From contig CALWSC010000014.1 in assembly GCA_944384105.1 (NCBI GenBank), positions 1 to 34,918 of the forward strand: DNA of 34,918 nt, written 5' to 3'. A program made the position numbers and the translations under genes. The notes beneath the pieces were generated by a model. That model worked only from the letters and a program-made list of their open reading frames with translations, ran no database searches and was not told the origin of the DNA. Source of the DNA: an uncultured Lachnospiraceae bacterium. GTDB taxonomy: Bacteria; Bacillota; Clostridia; Lachnospirales; Lachnospiraceae. Shown piece after piece: positions 7,322-16,050 of this stretch; the stretch's first letter is position 1; every line of letters begins with the position of its first letter.

Positions 7322-8002
7322 ATGAAAAGCTTGATTATCATTCCTGCATTCAATGAGGAAATGAATATCGAAAAGGTGGTGAAGAGTCTGAGACAGAACT
7401 GTCCGCAGCACGATTATATCGTGGTAAACGACGGTTCCTCAGACCACACTGCGGATATTTGCCGCGCAAATGGATTTCCGCTTTTGGATCTCCCGGTAAA
7501 CCTGGGGCTTGCCGGGGCGTTCCAGGCTGGGATGAAGTATGCGTATTTAAAGGACTACGATTGCGCAATCCAGTTTGATGCGGACGGGCAGCACCTTGCA
7601 GAGTACATTGACGACCTGGTGGAAGAGATGAAGACGGGCAAGGACATTGTAATCGGTTCGCGTTTTGTGACCGAGAAGAAGCCCTGGAGCGCGAGAATGT
7701 TCGGAAGCCGTGTAATCTCTGCCGCGATTCTTCTTACAACGGGGAAGCGCATCAAGGACCCGACGTCCGGGATGCGGCTGTATAACCGCAGTATGATCCG
7801 TGAATTTGCGCTGAATCTCAATTTCGGACCGGAGCCGGATACAGTGTCGCATCTCGTAAAGCGCGGGGCACGGGTCTGCGAGGTACAGGTGCAGATGCAG
7901 GAGCGCATGGACGGGGAGAGTTATTTGAACTTTGCGAAGTCTATTACCTATATGCTGCGCATGGCCATATCCATCCTGATCATACAGAATTTCAGAAAGT
8001 AG
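7322..8002 (+). CDS. GT2 glycosyltransferase, polyprenyl-phosphate (DPM1-like) type
   Basis: The 226-residue single GT-A domain has IIIPAFNEEMNIEKVV at the N-terminus, VVNDGSSDHT and the DADGQH metal/nucleotide motif, as in dolichyl- or undecaprenyl-phosphate sugar synthases. Unlike the other two enzymes of this class in the window it has no clear membrane helices of its own, so it probably relies on the next gene's membrane protein for anchoring. AAAGGA precedes the ATG. The DUF2304 gene starts 11 nt after the stop, so the two are an operon pair. Predicted product is an undecaprenyl-phosphate sugar on the inner face; the sugar is unknown. Confidence 0.87.
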   Translation: MKSLIIIPAFNEEMNIEKVVKSLRQNCPQHDYIVVNDGSSDHTADICRANGFPLLDLPVNLGLAGAFQAGMKYAYLKDYDCAIQFDADGQHLAEYIDDLVEEMKTGKDIVIGSRFVTEKKPWSARMFGSRVISAAILLTTGKRIKDPTSGMRLYNRSMIREFALNLNFGPEPDTVSHLVKRGARVCEVQVQMQERMDGESYLNFAKSITYMLRMAISILIIQNFRK

Positions 8003-8012
8003 GTGACAGAAT

Positions 8013-8444
8013 ATGTCGGTCGTATTTCGAATCGTACTGATCGTGGTGTCGTTCGGCACCATGGGATACATGCTGCGCAAGATTCACCAGGCGAAGATGC
8101 AGATTGAGGATTCTCTGTTCTGGTTCCTCTTCTCCGCGCTTCTGCTGGTGCTGAGTATCTTTCCGCAGATTGCTACCTGGGCGACGAGACTGCTTGGCAT
8201 GATGTCCACGTCGAACTTTATATTCCTGTTCATCATTTTCGTGCTGCTGGTGCGCATGTTCTATATGACGCTCAAGATTTCACAGCTTGACGACAGACTT
8301 AAGAATTTTGCGCAGAAGATGGCGATTGAGGAAAATTTAAGGGAAGAGCAGGCGAAACGAGAAAAAAACGCGCAAAGCTGCACAAACAGCGCAGATTTTG
8401 CCAAAGACAGCGGGGAAAACGGGAAACACCGCCTTGAACAATAG
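8013..8444 (+). CDS. DUF2304 family small membrane protein
   Basis: The 143-residue protein has three hydrophobic segments (about 4-20, 33-55 and 66-88) and a charged, Lys/Glu-rich C-terminal tail that looks helical. DUF2304 proteins usually sit beside DPM1-like glycosyltransferases, as here, and are thought to act as membrane partner or flippase component; the biochemical role is not settled. AGGTGA lies at the gene junction. The promoter of rfbB begins inside its 3' end. Confidence 0.82.
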   Translation: MSVVFRIVLIVVSFGTMGYMLRKIHQAKMQIEDSLFWFLFSALLLVLSIFPQIATWATRLLGMMSTSNFIFLFIIFVLLVRMFYMTLKISQLDDRLKNFAQKMAIEENLREEQAKREKNAQSCTNSADFAKDSGENGKHRLEQ

Positions 8445-8462
8445 ATAAGATGATGATATAAT
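8434..8462 (+). promoter_or_regulatory. Sigma-A-type promoter upstream of rfbB
   Basis: -35 TTGAAC (8434-8439), a 17-nt spacer and -10 TATAAT (8457-8462), 32 nt before the rfbB ATG. The -35 overlaps the end of the DUF2304 gene, so rfbB can be expressed independently of the upstream pair. Confidence 0.75.
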
Positions 8463-8494
8463 AAACGAAATATGCAGTTATGGAGGAAGAAATC

Positions 8495-9577
8495 ATGAGA
8501 ACTTATCTGGTCACAGGAGGAGCCGGATTTATCGGTTCAAACTATATCCACTATATGTTTAAGAAGTACGGAGATACGATCCGTATCATCAATGTGGACA
8601 AGCTGACCTATGCAGGTAATCTGGAGAATTTAAAGGACATCGAGAACCGTGACAATTATACATTTGTGAAGGCTGATATCTGCGACAGCGATGCGATTCA
8701 TAAGATTTTTGAGGAAAATGACATCGATCGCGTGGTTCATTTCGCAGCGGAGAGCCATGTTGACCGCAGCATCAAGAATCCGGATGTGTTCGTAAAGACG
8801 AACGTTCTGGGAACGCTTGTGATGCTCAACGCGGCAAAGGCTGCATGGGAGCTGCCGGACGGAAGCTTTAAAGAGGATAAGAAGTTTCTGCATGTGTCAA
8901 CGGATGAAGTGTACGGCTCTTTAGAGGAGGACGGCGGATACTTCTATGAGACGACTCCGTATGACCCGCACAGCCCGTACTCCGCAAGCAAGGCATCTTC
9001 AGATATGCTGGTGAAGTCTTATATGGATACGTATCACTTCCCGGCAAACATCACGAACTGCTCCAACAACTACGGACCGTATCAGTTCCCGGAAAAGCTC
9101 ATCCCGCTGATCATTAATAATGCGCTGCAGGGCAAGAAGCTCCCGGTATACGGAGACGGAAAGAACGTTCGCGACTGGCTGTATGTAGAGGATCACGCGA
9201 AGGGCATCGATATGGTGCAGGAGAAGGGACGCCTTTTTGAGACGTACAATATCGGAGGACACAACGAAAAACAGAATATAGAGATCATCCACATCATTCT
9301 GGATACGCTGCAGGAGATGCTCCCGGACGACGATCCGAGAAAGGCTTTAGTGAGCGAGGATCTGATCACCTACGTCGAGGACCGCAAGGGACACGACAGA
9401 AGATACGCGATTGCTCCTGACAAGATTAAGGCAGAGGTCGGCTGGTATCCGGAGACCTGTTTTGCAGACGGTATTAAGAAGACGATCCAGTGGTTCTTCG
9501 AGCATGAAGAATGGATGAAGAATGTCACCAGCGGAGATTATCAGAAGTATTACGAGGAAATGTATAACAACAAATAA
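8495..9577 (+). CDS. rfbB: dTDP-glucose 4,6-dehydratase
   Basis: The 360-residue extended SDR enzyme has TGGAGFIG NAD-binding at the N-terminus, the dehydratase signature STDEVYG (Thr, Asp and Glu for water elimination) and the active-site YSASK. It converts dTDP-glucose to dTDP-4-keto-6-deoxyglucose, the second step to dTDP-L-rhamnose. In this window the product is also the likely substrate of the RffA aminotransferase at 28052, making it a branch point. The ATG at 8495 is chosen because GGAGG lies 8-9 nt upstream; five upstream in-frame codons would encode that site. It is followed by a terminator and is apart from rfbA, rfbC and rfbD. Confidence 0.96.
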   Translation: MRTYLVTGGAGFIGSNYIHYMFKKYGDTIRIINVDKLTYAGNLENLKDIENRDNYTFVKADICDSDAIHKIFEENDIDRVVHFAAESHVDRSIKNPDVFVKTNVLGTLVMLNAAKAAWELPDGSFKEDKKFLHVSTDEVYGSLEEDGGYFYETTPYDPHSPYSASKASSDMLVKSYMDTYHFPANITNCSNNYGPYQFPEKLIPLIINNALQGKKLPVYGDGKNVRDWLYVEDHAKGIDMVQEKGRLFETYNIGGHNEKQNIEIIHIILDTLQEMLPDDDPRKALVSEDLITYVEDRKGHDRRYAIAPDKIKAEVGWYPETCFADGIKKTIQWFFEHEEWMKNVTSGDYQKYYEEMYNNK

Positions 9578-9586
9578 ATAGGGGAA

Positions 9587-9622
9587 GCAAATGGCAGTGT
9601 GGAACAGACACTGCTCTTTTGC
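9587..9622 (+). terminator. Rho-independent terminator after rfbB
   Basis: GCAGTGT (9594-9600) pairs with ACACTGC (9608-9614) around a 7-nt loop. The stem is followed by TCTTTT, and outer GCAAA/TTTGC pairing is also possible. It suggests partial or full termination before the next glycosyltransferase. Confidence 0.75.
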
Positions 9623-9645
9623 GTTCCATGCGAGAGGTGCACTTT

Positions 9646-10602
9646 ATGGATAAGATAGCCGTGTTGATACCGTGCTACAATGAGAGCAAGACGATTGAGA
9701 AGGTAATCCGCGACTGGCAGAGGGAGCTGCCCGAGGCAGTAATCTACGTATACGATAATAATTCCAGCGACGGGACGGATGAGATTGCAAGAGCAGCAGG
9801 AGCCACGGTGCGCTATGAGCGCGCTCAGGGCAAGGGCAATGTGATCCGGCGCATGTTCCGGGAGATTGACGCGCAGTGTTATCTGATGATAGACGGAGAT
9901 GACACATACCCTGCGGAATACGGCAGGCAGATGGTGCGCGAGGTGCTGGAGAAGGATGTGGATATGGTGGTGGGCGACCGTCTTTCCTCCACATATTTTG
10001 AGGAAAATAAAAGACCGTTTCACAATCTGGGCAACAGCCTGGTGCGTGGGACGATCAACCGGCTGTTCCGCAGCAATATCCGTGACATCATGACGGGATA
10101 CAGGGCATTCAGCTACCAGTTTGTAAAGACCTTTCCTGTACTCTCCAAGGGCTTTGAGATTGAGACCGAGATGAGCATTCATGCGGTGGACAAAAACATG
10201 CGCGTCAGCAATGTGATTATCGAATACCGCGACCGCCCGGAGGGCAGCGTCTCCAAGCTGAACACGTACTCTGACGGATACAAGGTTTTAAAGACGATCG
10301 GAAGACTTTATAAAAACTATAAGCCTATGCAGTTCTTCGGGCTTCTGACACTGGCGCTGCTTGTCATTGCGGCAGTGCTGTTTCTTCCGATTCTGATTAA
10401 GTTTATTCACATCGGGACGGTTCCAAACTTTCCGACGCTGATAGTAAGCGGATTTATCGCGATGGCAGCGATTCAGTCTCTGTTTGCGGGATTGATTCTG
10501 TCAACGCTGGCAGAGAAGAATCGGCAGGAATTTGAGTTTCGGCTTCAGCTGGTTCAAAGAGACTATAATGAGATGGTGAATAACAGTGAAAAGACTGATT
10601 AA
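9646..10602 (+). CDS. GT2 glycosyltransferase with two membrane helices (GtrB/CsbB type)
   Basis: The 318-residue protein has a GT-A domain starting IAVLIPCYNESKTIEKV with YDNNSSDGT and the DGDDTYP metal motif. The C-terminal part has two helices (about residues 227-250 and 263-285) and a short basic tail. This is the CsbB/GtrB arrangement that loads a sugar on undecaprenyl phosphate. The ATG at 9646 has GAGAGGTG upstream; nine upstream in-frame codons lack a ribosome site. The gene overlaps the GtrA-type gene by 17 nt, so enzyme and flippase are translationally coupled. No promoter was recognised between the rfbB terminator and this gene. The sugar is unknown. Confidence 0.88.
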   Translation: MDKIAVLIPCYNESKTIEKVIRDWQRELPEAVIYVYDNNSSDGTDEIARAAGATVRYERAQGKGNVIRRMFREIDAQCYLMIDGDDTYPAEYGRQMVREVLEKDVDMVVGDRLSSTYFEENKRPFHNLGNSLVRGTINRLFRSNIRDIMTGYRAFSYQFVKTFPVLSKGFEIETEMSIHAVDKNMRVSNVIIEYRDRPEGSVSKLNTYSDGYKVLKTIGRLYKNYKPMQFFGLLTLALLVIAAVLFLPILIKFIHIGTVPNFPTLIVSGFIAMAAIQSLFAGLILSTLAEKNRQEFEFRLQLVQRDYNEMVNNSEKTD

Positions 10603-10978
10603 TCAGATTCTGAAGTTCGGCGTGGTCGGCGGGACAGCGTTTCTTATTGACTACGGGCTGCTGTTCGTGCTGACGGAGTTTGCCGGGATCCATTATCTGA
10701 TCTCAGGCACAATCTCCTTTGCTGCTTCTGTAATCTATAATTATATCTTAAGCGTCGTCTGGGTGTTCGACCCTGTGGGAGAACGCAGCAAGGCGAAGGA
10801 TATGGCGGTATTTCTGATCTTAAGCGTGATCGGACTTGGCATCAACCAGGCAATCATGTGGGTGCTGGTGGAACTCTTCGGAGTTTACTACATGCTCTCA
10901 AAGATTGCTGCCACTGCCATTGTAATGGTTTACAACTTCATCACCAGGAAGATTTTCCTGGAAGGTGGAAAGAATTAG
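10586..10978 (+). CDS. GtrA-family lipid-linked sugar flippase
   Basis: The 130-residue protein has four transmembrane helices and the GtrA pattern near the N-terminus (LINQILKFGVVGGTAFLIDYG). GtrA/GtcA proteins are thought to move undecaprenyl-phosphate sugars across the membrane. The start lies inside the preceding glycosyltransferase (17-nt overlap). Together with that enzyme and the YfhO-type protein at 25049-27841 it forms the known three-part scheme for adding sugars to surface polymers outside the cell, as in the B. subtilis CsbB-GtcA-YfhO set. Confidence 0.9.
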   Translation: MKRLINQILKFGVVGGTAFLIDYGLLFVLTEFAGIHYLISGTISFAASVIYNYILSVVWVFDPVGERSKAKDMAVFLILSVIGLGINQAIMWVLVELFGVYYMLSKIAATAIVMVYNFITRKIFLEGGKN

Positions 10979-11003
10979 AGAGTTATTTTAGGAGGATATA
11001 CGA

Positions 11004-11873
11004 ATGAAAGGTATTATTCTTGCCGGAGGCTCCGGCACCAGACTGTACCCGCTGACAAAGGCGATCTCCAAGCAGATTATGCCGGTATATGACAAACCGA
11101 TGATTTATTACCCGTTATCCACGCTGATGCTCGCAGGCATCCGTGAGATCCTGATCATCTCCACGCCGAGAGACCTGCCTGTGTTCGAGGAGCTTTTCGG
11201 AACGGGAGAGCAGCTGGGGCTTAAGATGTCCTACGCAGTGCAGAAGTCCCCGAGAGGGCTTGCAGACGCATTTATCATCGGCGAGGAATTCATTGGGGAC
11301 GATAATGTGGCGCTTGTTCTGGGAGACAATATTTTCTACGGACAGAGCTTTTCGAGAGTGCTGAAAGCTGCGGCTGAGAGGAAAGAGGGCGCGACGATCT
11401 TCGGCTACTATGTAAGAGATCCGAGAGAGTACGGCGTCGTGGAGTTTGATGAGAACGGCAAAGCGCTCTCCATTGAGGAGAAGCCGGAGCACCCGAAGTC
11501 TAACTATGCGGTTCCGGGACTGTATTTTTACGATAATGACGTCGTGGAGATTGCTAAGAACGTTAAGCCGTCCGCAAGAGGTGAGATTGAGATCACGAGC
11601 ATCAATAACGAGTATCTGAACCGCGGAACTCTTCATGTAGAGACGCTTGGACGAGGCTTTGCATGGCTGGATACGGGAAATCATGACTCTCTGCTGGATG
11701 CGGCGGATTTTGTGTCTGCAGTGCAGAAGCGCCAGGGATTGTATATTTCCTGTATTGAGGAGATCGCGTATAAGAGAGGCTTTATCTCAAAAGAGCAGCT
11801 TGTAGAGCTTGCGCAGCCGCTTTTAAAGACAGCATACGGAAAGTACCTCATGGAGGTGGCAGAGGGCTTATAA
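11004..11873 (+). CDS. rfbA: Glucose-1-phosphate thymidylyltransferase
   Basis: The 289-residue enzyme makes dTDP-glucose from dTTP and glucose-1-phosphate, the first step of dTDP-L-rhamnose synthesis. The nucleotide-binding start [16 protein letters not shown], the LGDNIFYG segment with metal-binding Asp, and EKP are all present. Length is normal for RfbA. AGGAGG lies 8 nt before the ATG. It starts 25 nt after the GtrA gene and is followed after 17 nt by the epimerase gene, so this section is probably one operon running on to rfbC and the exporter. Confidence 0.97.
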   Translation: MKGIILAGGSGTRLYPLTKAISKQIMPVYDKPMIYYPLSTLMLAGIREILIISTPRDLPVFEELFGTGEQLGLKMSYAVQKSPRGLADAFIIGEEFIGDDNVALVLGDNIFYGQSFSRVLKAAAERKEGATIFGYYVRDPREYGVVEFDENGKALSIEEKPEHPKSNYAVPGLYFYDNDVVEIAKNVKPSARGEIEITSINNEYLNRGTLHVETLGRGFAWLDTGNHDSLLDAADFVSAVQKRQGLYISCIEEIAYKRGFISKEQLVELAQPLLKTAYGKYLMEVAEGL

Positions 11874-11890
11874 GTCTGGAGGAGAAAAGT

Positions 11891-12727
11891 ATGAGATATT
11901 TAGTTACCGGAGCGAACGGCTATATCGGAAGCCATGTCCTGAAGCATCTTCTGGACGCGGGACAGGAGGTTCTCGCGGCAGATGTGAATTTTACGGGCAT
12001 GGATGAGCGCGCCGTCCGCATGGAGGGGGATATTTTTTCCGGAGATGCGGACATCTTTGAGAAGTTTCAGCGCCCGGATGTCTGCATTCATCTGGCATGG
12101 AGAGACGGGTTTGTACACAATTCAGACAGTCACATCCTGGATCTGCCGAAGCACTATGTATTTCTGAAGAATATGATCGCGGGCGGCTTAAAGCATCTTG
12201 TGGTCATGGGAAGCATGCATGAGATCGGATACTGGGAGGGTGCAATCGATGAGAACACGCCGGCAAACCCACAGTCTCTCTATGGGATTGCCAAGAATTC
12301 GCTGCGCCAGATAGCGGCTGAACTTGCAAAAAATAACGGCGTATGCCTGCAGTGGATCCGCGGCTTCTATATTCTGGGGGACGATTTGAAGAACCATTCC
12401 GTATTCAGCAAGATTCTGCAGGCTGATATGGAGGGGAAGGAGAAGTTCCCATTCACCACAGGAAAGAATCTGTATGATTTTACCAGTGTGGATGAGCTTG
12501 CAGAGCAGATTGCAGCCGTTGCCTCTCAGACAGAGATTGACGGCGTGATAAACTGCTGCACAGGCAGGCCGGTATCCCTCGCTGAGAAGATGGAGGAATT
12601 TATAGAGGAGCATCATCTGAAGATCCGGCTCGATTACGGTGCTTTCCCGGACAGGGAGTACGATTCCCCCGGCATCTGGGGAAATCCGGAGAAAATTCAG
12701 AGGATCATGAAAAACAAGAGAAATTAA
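11891..12727 (+). CDS. NAD-dependent epimerase/dehydratase of unknown sugar specificity
   Basis: The 278-residue short extended SDR has YLVTGANGYIGSHV for NAD binding and YGIAK as the active-site Tyr-x-x-x-Lys. It is not RfbD (that gene is at 24138) and lacks the dehydratase signature seen in RfbB. It may be a 4-reductase or 4-epimerase acting on a dTDP-6-deoxy-4-ketosugar or on another nucleotide sugar. Location between rfbA and rfbC favours a dTDP-sugar substrate (inference). GGAGGAG precedes the ATG. Product identity is open. Confidence 0.8.
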   Translation: MRYLVTGANGYIGSHVLKHLLDAGQEVLAADVNFTGMDERAVRMEGDIFSGDADIFEKFQRPDVCIHLAWRDGFVHNSDSHILDLPKHYVFLKNMIAGGLKHLVVMGSMHEIGYWEGAIDENTPANPQSLYGIAKNSLRQIAAELAKNNGVCLQWIRGFYILGDDLKNHSVFSKILQADMEGKEKFPFTTGKNLYDFTSVDELAEQIAAVASQTEIDGVINCCTGRPVSLAEKMEEFIEEHHLKIRLDYGAFPDREYDSPGIWGNPEKIQRIMKNKRN

Positions 12728-12748
12728 GTTGCGAAAGGAATGACAGAT

Positions 12749-13318
12749 ATGGGTAAGATTACAGTGGAAACGTGTGAGATTGAGGGCTTAAAGATCATCA
12801 CTCCTACCGTGTTCGGTGATGAGCGCGGATACTTTATGGAGACATATAATTACAATGATTACAAGGCAGCGGGCATTGACCAGGAGTTTGTACAGGACAA
12901 TCAGTCCAGCTCCAGAAAAGGCGTGCTGCGCGGTCTGCATTTTCAGATTCATTTCCCGCAGGACAAGCTTGTGCGCGTTGTCAGCGGAGAGGTATATGAC
13001 GTTGCGGTTGACCTGCGCCCAGGCTCCAAGACCTTCGGAAAGTGGCACGGCGTGCTGCTCTCTGCAGAGAACAAGAAGCAGTTCTTTATCCCCAAGAACT
13101 TTGCGCACGGATTCGTAGTACTCTCCGAGAGCGCGGAGTTCGCATATAAGTGTACAGATTTCTATCATCCGAACGATGAGGGCGGACTTGCATGGAATGA
13201 TCCGGCGATCGGCGTGCAGTGGCCGATGCCTGAGGGAATGACAGAGAAGGATTTGATTATCTCCGAGAAGGATCACAAGTGGAGCGGTCTGGACGAGTAT
13301 GTAAAGAACCGTAAATAA
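12749..13318 (+). CDS. rfbC: dTDP-4-dehydrorhamnose 3,5-epimerase
   Basis: The 189-residue cupin enzyme contains the RfbC pattern VFGDERGYFMETYN, the core LRGLHFQ with the catalytic His, VYDVAVDLR, and FAHGFVVLS. It performs the third step to dTDP-L-rhamnose. An ATG three codons earlier directly abuts AAAGGA, so the ATG at 12749, at 9-nt spacing, is preferred. It lies 21 nt before the exporter permease gene, tying sugar supply to export in one transcript. Confidence 0.95.
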   Translation: MGKITVETCEIEGLKIITPTVFGDERGYFMETYNYNDYKAAGIDQEFVQDNQSSSRKGVLRGLHFQIHFPQDKLVRVVSGEVYDVAVDLRPGSKTFGKWHGVLLSAENKKQFFIPKNFAHGFVVLSESAEFAYKCTDFYHPNDEGGLAWNDPAIGVQWPMPEGMTEKDLIISEKDHKWSGLDEYVKNRK

Positions 13319-13339
13319 TGGTCAAGAGGAGTAAACGGA

Positions 13340-14728
13340 ATGTCTAAGAAAAAATGGCTGCCGGTTGTGATTGTGCTGATGGTGCTCTCCAACTGGCTGA
13401 TCTTCCGGTTTATGCCTCCGGTGCAGAGCCCTCTGTCCCTGCGGGTGACCGTGCAGTCCGACGTATCGGATGAATACCAGCTTTTTTACAGCGATGACGG
13501 TATCTGGAGCATTGACCAGTCCTCGACGGCCAGGTATGAGGCTGAAGACGTCAATAGCCCGAAGGAGCTGGAATTTTACATCGGTAAGAGCGGTCACAGC
13601 CAGTTCCGCTTCGATATGGGAGCGCAGGCTGCGGATATTGCGATATCGGATGCAAAGTTCTGTGTCGGAAGCAGGGAGCTTGCAGTCCCGCTGGAAGCGT
13701 TTGCGGACAGCAGTGAGCAGACAGATCTCGGCGGTGTGGAGGTTTCCGGAAACCGTGTGAATATTGAGGCGAAGGACGGCGACCCGCGCATGACACTTGC
13801 GCTTGAGAGCAATGTTGCAGATGAGCTTGACACACTGATTGCAGACGGCTCAAAGGCGCTTGCTGCGGCGTGTAAAGTGCTTGCGTGTGCGGCAATCGAC
13901 ATCCTGCTGCTGGGCGCTCTGATTGTGAGCAGCCATGTGAAGACTCTGTTCATCGAGCTGTTTCAGAACCGCAGACTGATTGGCAAGCTGGCGTATAATG
14001 ATTTCAAAACAAAGTATGTCGGCTCCTATCTGGGAATTCTCTGGGCGTTTGTGCAGCCGTTAATCACCGTGTTCGTATACTACTGCGTATTCGGTATCGG
14101 ATTAAAGAGCGCTCCGGTCAACAATGTACCGTTCCTGCTCTACCTCATTTCCGGACTGGTGCCGTGGTTCTTCTTCTCCGATGCGCTCGGAGGAGGTACA
14201 AACGCGATGATCGAATACCAGTATCTGGTAAAGAAGATTGTTTTCAAGATTAGTATGCTACCTGTGGTGAAGCTGATCTCCGCGCTCTTTGTGCATGTAT
14301 TCTTTACGCTGGTGGCGCTGGCGATTGCGATTCTGTACGGGTACACGCCGGGGCTTCAGCTGGTGCAGATTTTCTACTATATTTTCTGTAATTTTGTGCT
14401 GACTCTGGGGCTGGTATATGCGACCTGCTCCATCGTTATATTCTTCCGCGATACGACGCAGATTATCAATATCGTTCTCCAGGTGGGCATCTGGGTGACG
14501 CCGATTATGTGGACGCTGTCCATTGTACCGGAGAAGTTCCAGTTCCTGTTTAAGCTGGTGCCGATGTATTATATCGTGGACGGCTACAGGGACGCGATCT
14601 ACAGCGGACACTGGTTCTGGGAGAAGCCGTATGAGACGATTCTGTTCTGGTTTATCACAGCAGCGGTATTCGGCATCGGAACCATGGTATTCAAGCGTCT
14701 GAAGGTACACTTTGCGGATGTATTATAA
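13340..14728 (+). CDS. Polysaccharide ABC exporter permease with N-terminal extracytoplasmic extension
   Basis: The 462-residue permease is of the Wzm/TagG/RgpC type. The ABC2 membrane core occupies about residues 205-460 (FKTKYVGSYLGILWAFVQP, then several helices). Typical members have about 260-280 residues; here about 200 extra residues precede the core. These comprise a first helix (7-24), about 150 residues of soluble beta-rich sequence with patterns like FYIGKSGHSQFRFDMG, and a second helix (about 176-198). Topology puts the extra domain outside the cell. It forms the exporter with the ATPase encoded 20 nt downstream and should carry the lipid-linked polymer across the membrane. AGAGGAG precedes the ATG. 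Confidence 0.9.
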   Translation: MSKKKWLPVVIVLMVLSNWLIFRFMPPVQSPLSLRVTVQSDVSDEYQLFYSDDGIWSIDQSSTARYEAEDVNSPKELEFYIGKSGHSQFRFDMGAQAADIAISDAKFCVGSRELAVPLEAFADSSEQTDLGGVEVSGNRVNIEAKDGDPRMTLALESNVADELDTLIADGSKALAAACKVLACAAIDILLLGALIVSSHVKTLFIELFQNRRLIGKLAYNDFKTKYVGSYLGILWAFVQPLITVFVYYCVFGIGLKSAPVNNVPFLLYLISGLVPWFFFSDALGGGTNAMIEYQYLVKKIVFKISMLPVVKLISALFVHVFFTLVALAIAILYGYTPGLQLVQIFYYIFCNFVLTLGLVYATCSIVIFFRDTTQIINIVLQVGIWVTPIMWTLSIVPEKFQFLFKLVPMYYIVDGYRDAIYSGHWFWEKPYETILFWFITAAVFGIGTMVFKRLKVHFADVL

Positions 14729-14748
14729 CGGTGGGAAAGGGAAGAAAT

Positions 14749-16032
14749 ATGTCTGAGATAGCGATAAAAGTAGATCACCTGAGCAAGATGTACAAGCTGT
14801 ACGACAAGCCCTCCGACCGTTTTAAGGAAGCGATGGGCATCAGGCTCAAGGGGAAGAAACAGTATTATCAGGAACACTATGCACTGCGCGATGTCAGCAT
14901 TGATGTCAAGCGCGGCGAGACAGTCGGGATTATCGGAACAAACGGTTCCGGAAAATCCACGATTTTAAAGATTATTACCGGAACCCTAAGCCCCACAGCG
15001 GGAACTGTGACTGTAAACGGCAGAATTTCCGCGCTGCTGGAGCTGGGCGCCGGTTTCAATATGGAGTATACGGGCATTGAAAACGTGTACTTAAACGGCA
15101 CAATGATGGGATTTTCACGGGCTGAGATTGACAGCAGGCTTGATGATATCCTGTCGTTTGCGGATATCGGCGATTTCGTCCACCAGCCGGTGAAGACGTA
15201 CTCGAGCGGTATGTTCGTGCGCCTCGCCTTCGCTGTGGCGATCAACATTGATCCCGAGATCCTCATTGTCGACGAAGCTCTCTCCGTGGGAGACGTGTTC
15301 TTCCAGGTGAAGTGCTACCACAAGTTTGAAGAATTTAAGAAGATGGGGAAGACCATCCTGTTCGTAAGCCATGATCTGGGCAGCATCAGCAAATATTGCG
15401 ACCGCGTTGTACTTTTAAACAAAGGGCAGAAGATTGCGGAGGGGCGCCCGAAAAAGATTGTGGATATGTATAAGCAGATTCTGGTTAATCAGGAGGCAGA
15501 GCACGACATTAAGCAGGAGGGAGATACTGCAGAGAAGATGGTGTCGTCGGCATCCGGCGACACCTGGAAGTCTCAGCTGGATTTAAATCCGAATCTGCTG
15601 GAGTACGGTGAGAGGTTTGCAGAAATTGTGGACTTCGCTCTTATCGACGACCAGGGGAATATCAGCAACAACATCGTGAAGGGAACGGATTTTTCCATCC
15701 GGATGAAGGTGCATTTTAACCGTGATCTGCAGGATCCGATCTTTGCGTTTACGATTAAGGATCTGCAGGGAACTGAGGTGACGGGCACGAACACGATGTA
15801 TGAGAACGTCTCCGCGGGACCTGTGAAAGCGGGCGAGGAGCGCATTGTCACGTTCACCCAGAATATGAACCTGCAGGGCAGGAATTATCTGCTCTCTCTA
15901 GGGTGCGTGGGATTTTCCGATAATAAATTCGTGGTATATCACAGGCTGTACGACGTCTGCGATATCGATGTGATTTCCGATAAGAATACCGTGGGATTCT
16001 ACGATATGGATTCGGAGGTCACAATCATCTGA
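14749..16032 (+). CDS. Polysaccharide ABC exporter ATPase with Wzt-type C-terminal domain
   Basis: The 427-residue protein has an N-terminal ATPase domain with Walker A GTNGSGKST, signature YSSGMFVRLAF and Walker B ILIVDEAL followed by the switch His (VSHD). A C-terminal domain of about 155 residues (from about 275) is beta-rich (EIVDFALIDDQGN, GTDFSIRMKVHF, FTIKDLQGTEVTGTNT) as in Wzt_C. In the O9a E. coli system this domain binds the modified non-reducing end of the chain. The ATG at 14749 follows GGGAAAGG; a GTG six codons upstream is less likely. It pairs with the permease at 13340 and is followed after 18 nt by RgpF genes. Confidence 0.94.
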   Translation: MSEIAIKVDHLSKMYKLYDKPSDRFKEAMGIRLKGKKQYYQEHYALRDVSIDVKRGETVGIIGTNGSGKSTILKIITGTLSPTAGTVTVNGRISALLELGAGFNMEYTGIENVYLNGTMMGFSRAEIDSRLDDILSFADIGDFVHQPVKTYSSGMFVRLAFAVAINIDPEILIVDEALSVGDVFFQVKCYHKFEEFKKMGKTILFVSHDLGSISKYCDRVVLLNKGQKIAEGRPKKIVDMYKQILVNQEAEHDIKQEGDTAEKMVSSASGDTWKSQLDLNPNLLEYGERFAEIVDFALIDDQGNISNNIVKGTDFSIRMKVHFNRDLQDPIFAFTIKDLQGTEVTGTNTMYENVSAGPVKAGEERIVTFTQNMNLQGRNYLLSLGCVGFSDNKFVVYHRLYDVCDIDVISDKNTVGFYDMDSEVTII

Positions 16033-16050
16033 TAAAGGAGTTATGGCCAT

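Noticed and set aside
13551-13953. Minus-strand frames of 114-119 codons opposite the permease N-terminal extension
   Set aside because: I considered whether the unusual extension might really be a separate antisense gene. The extension is in one frame with the permease, has a ribosome site and a sensible helix-domain-helix layout.
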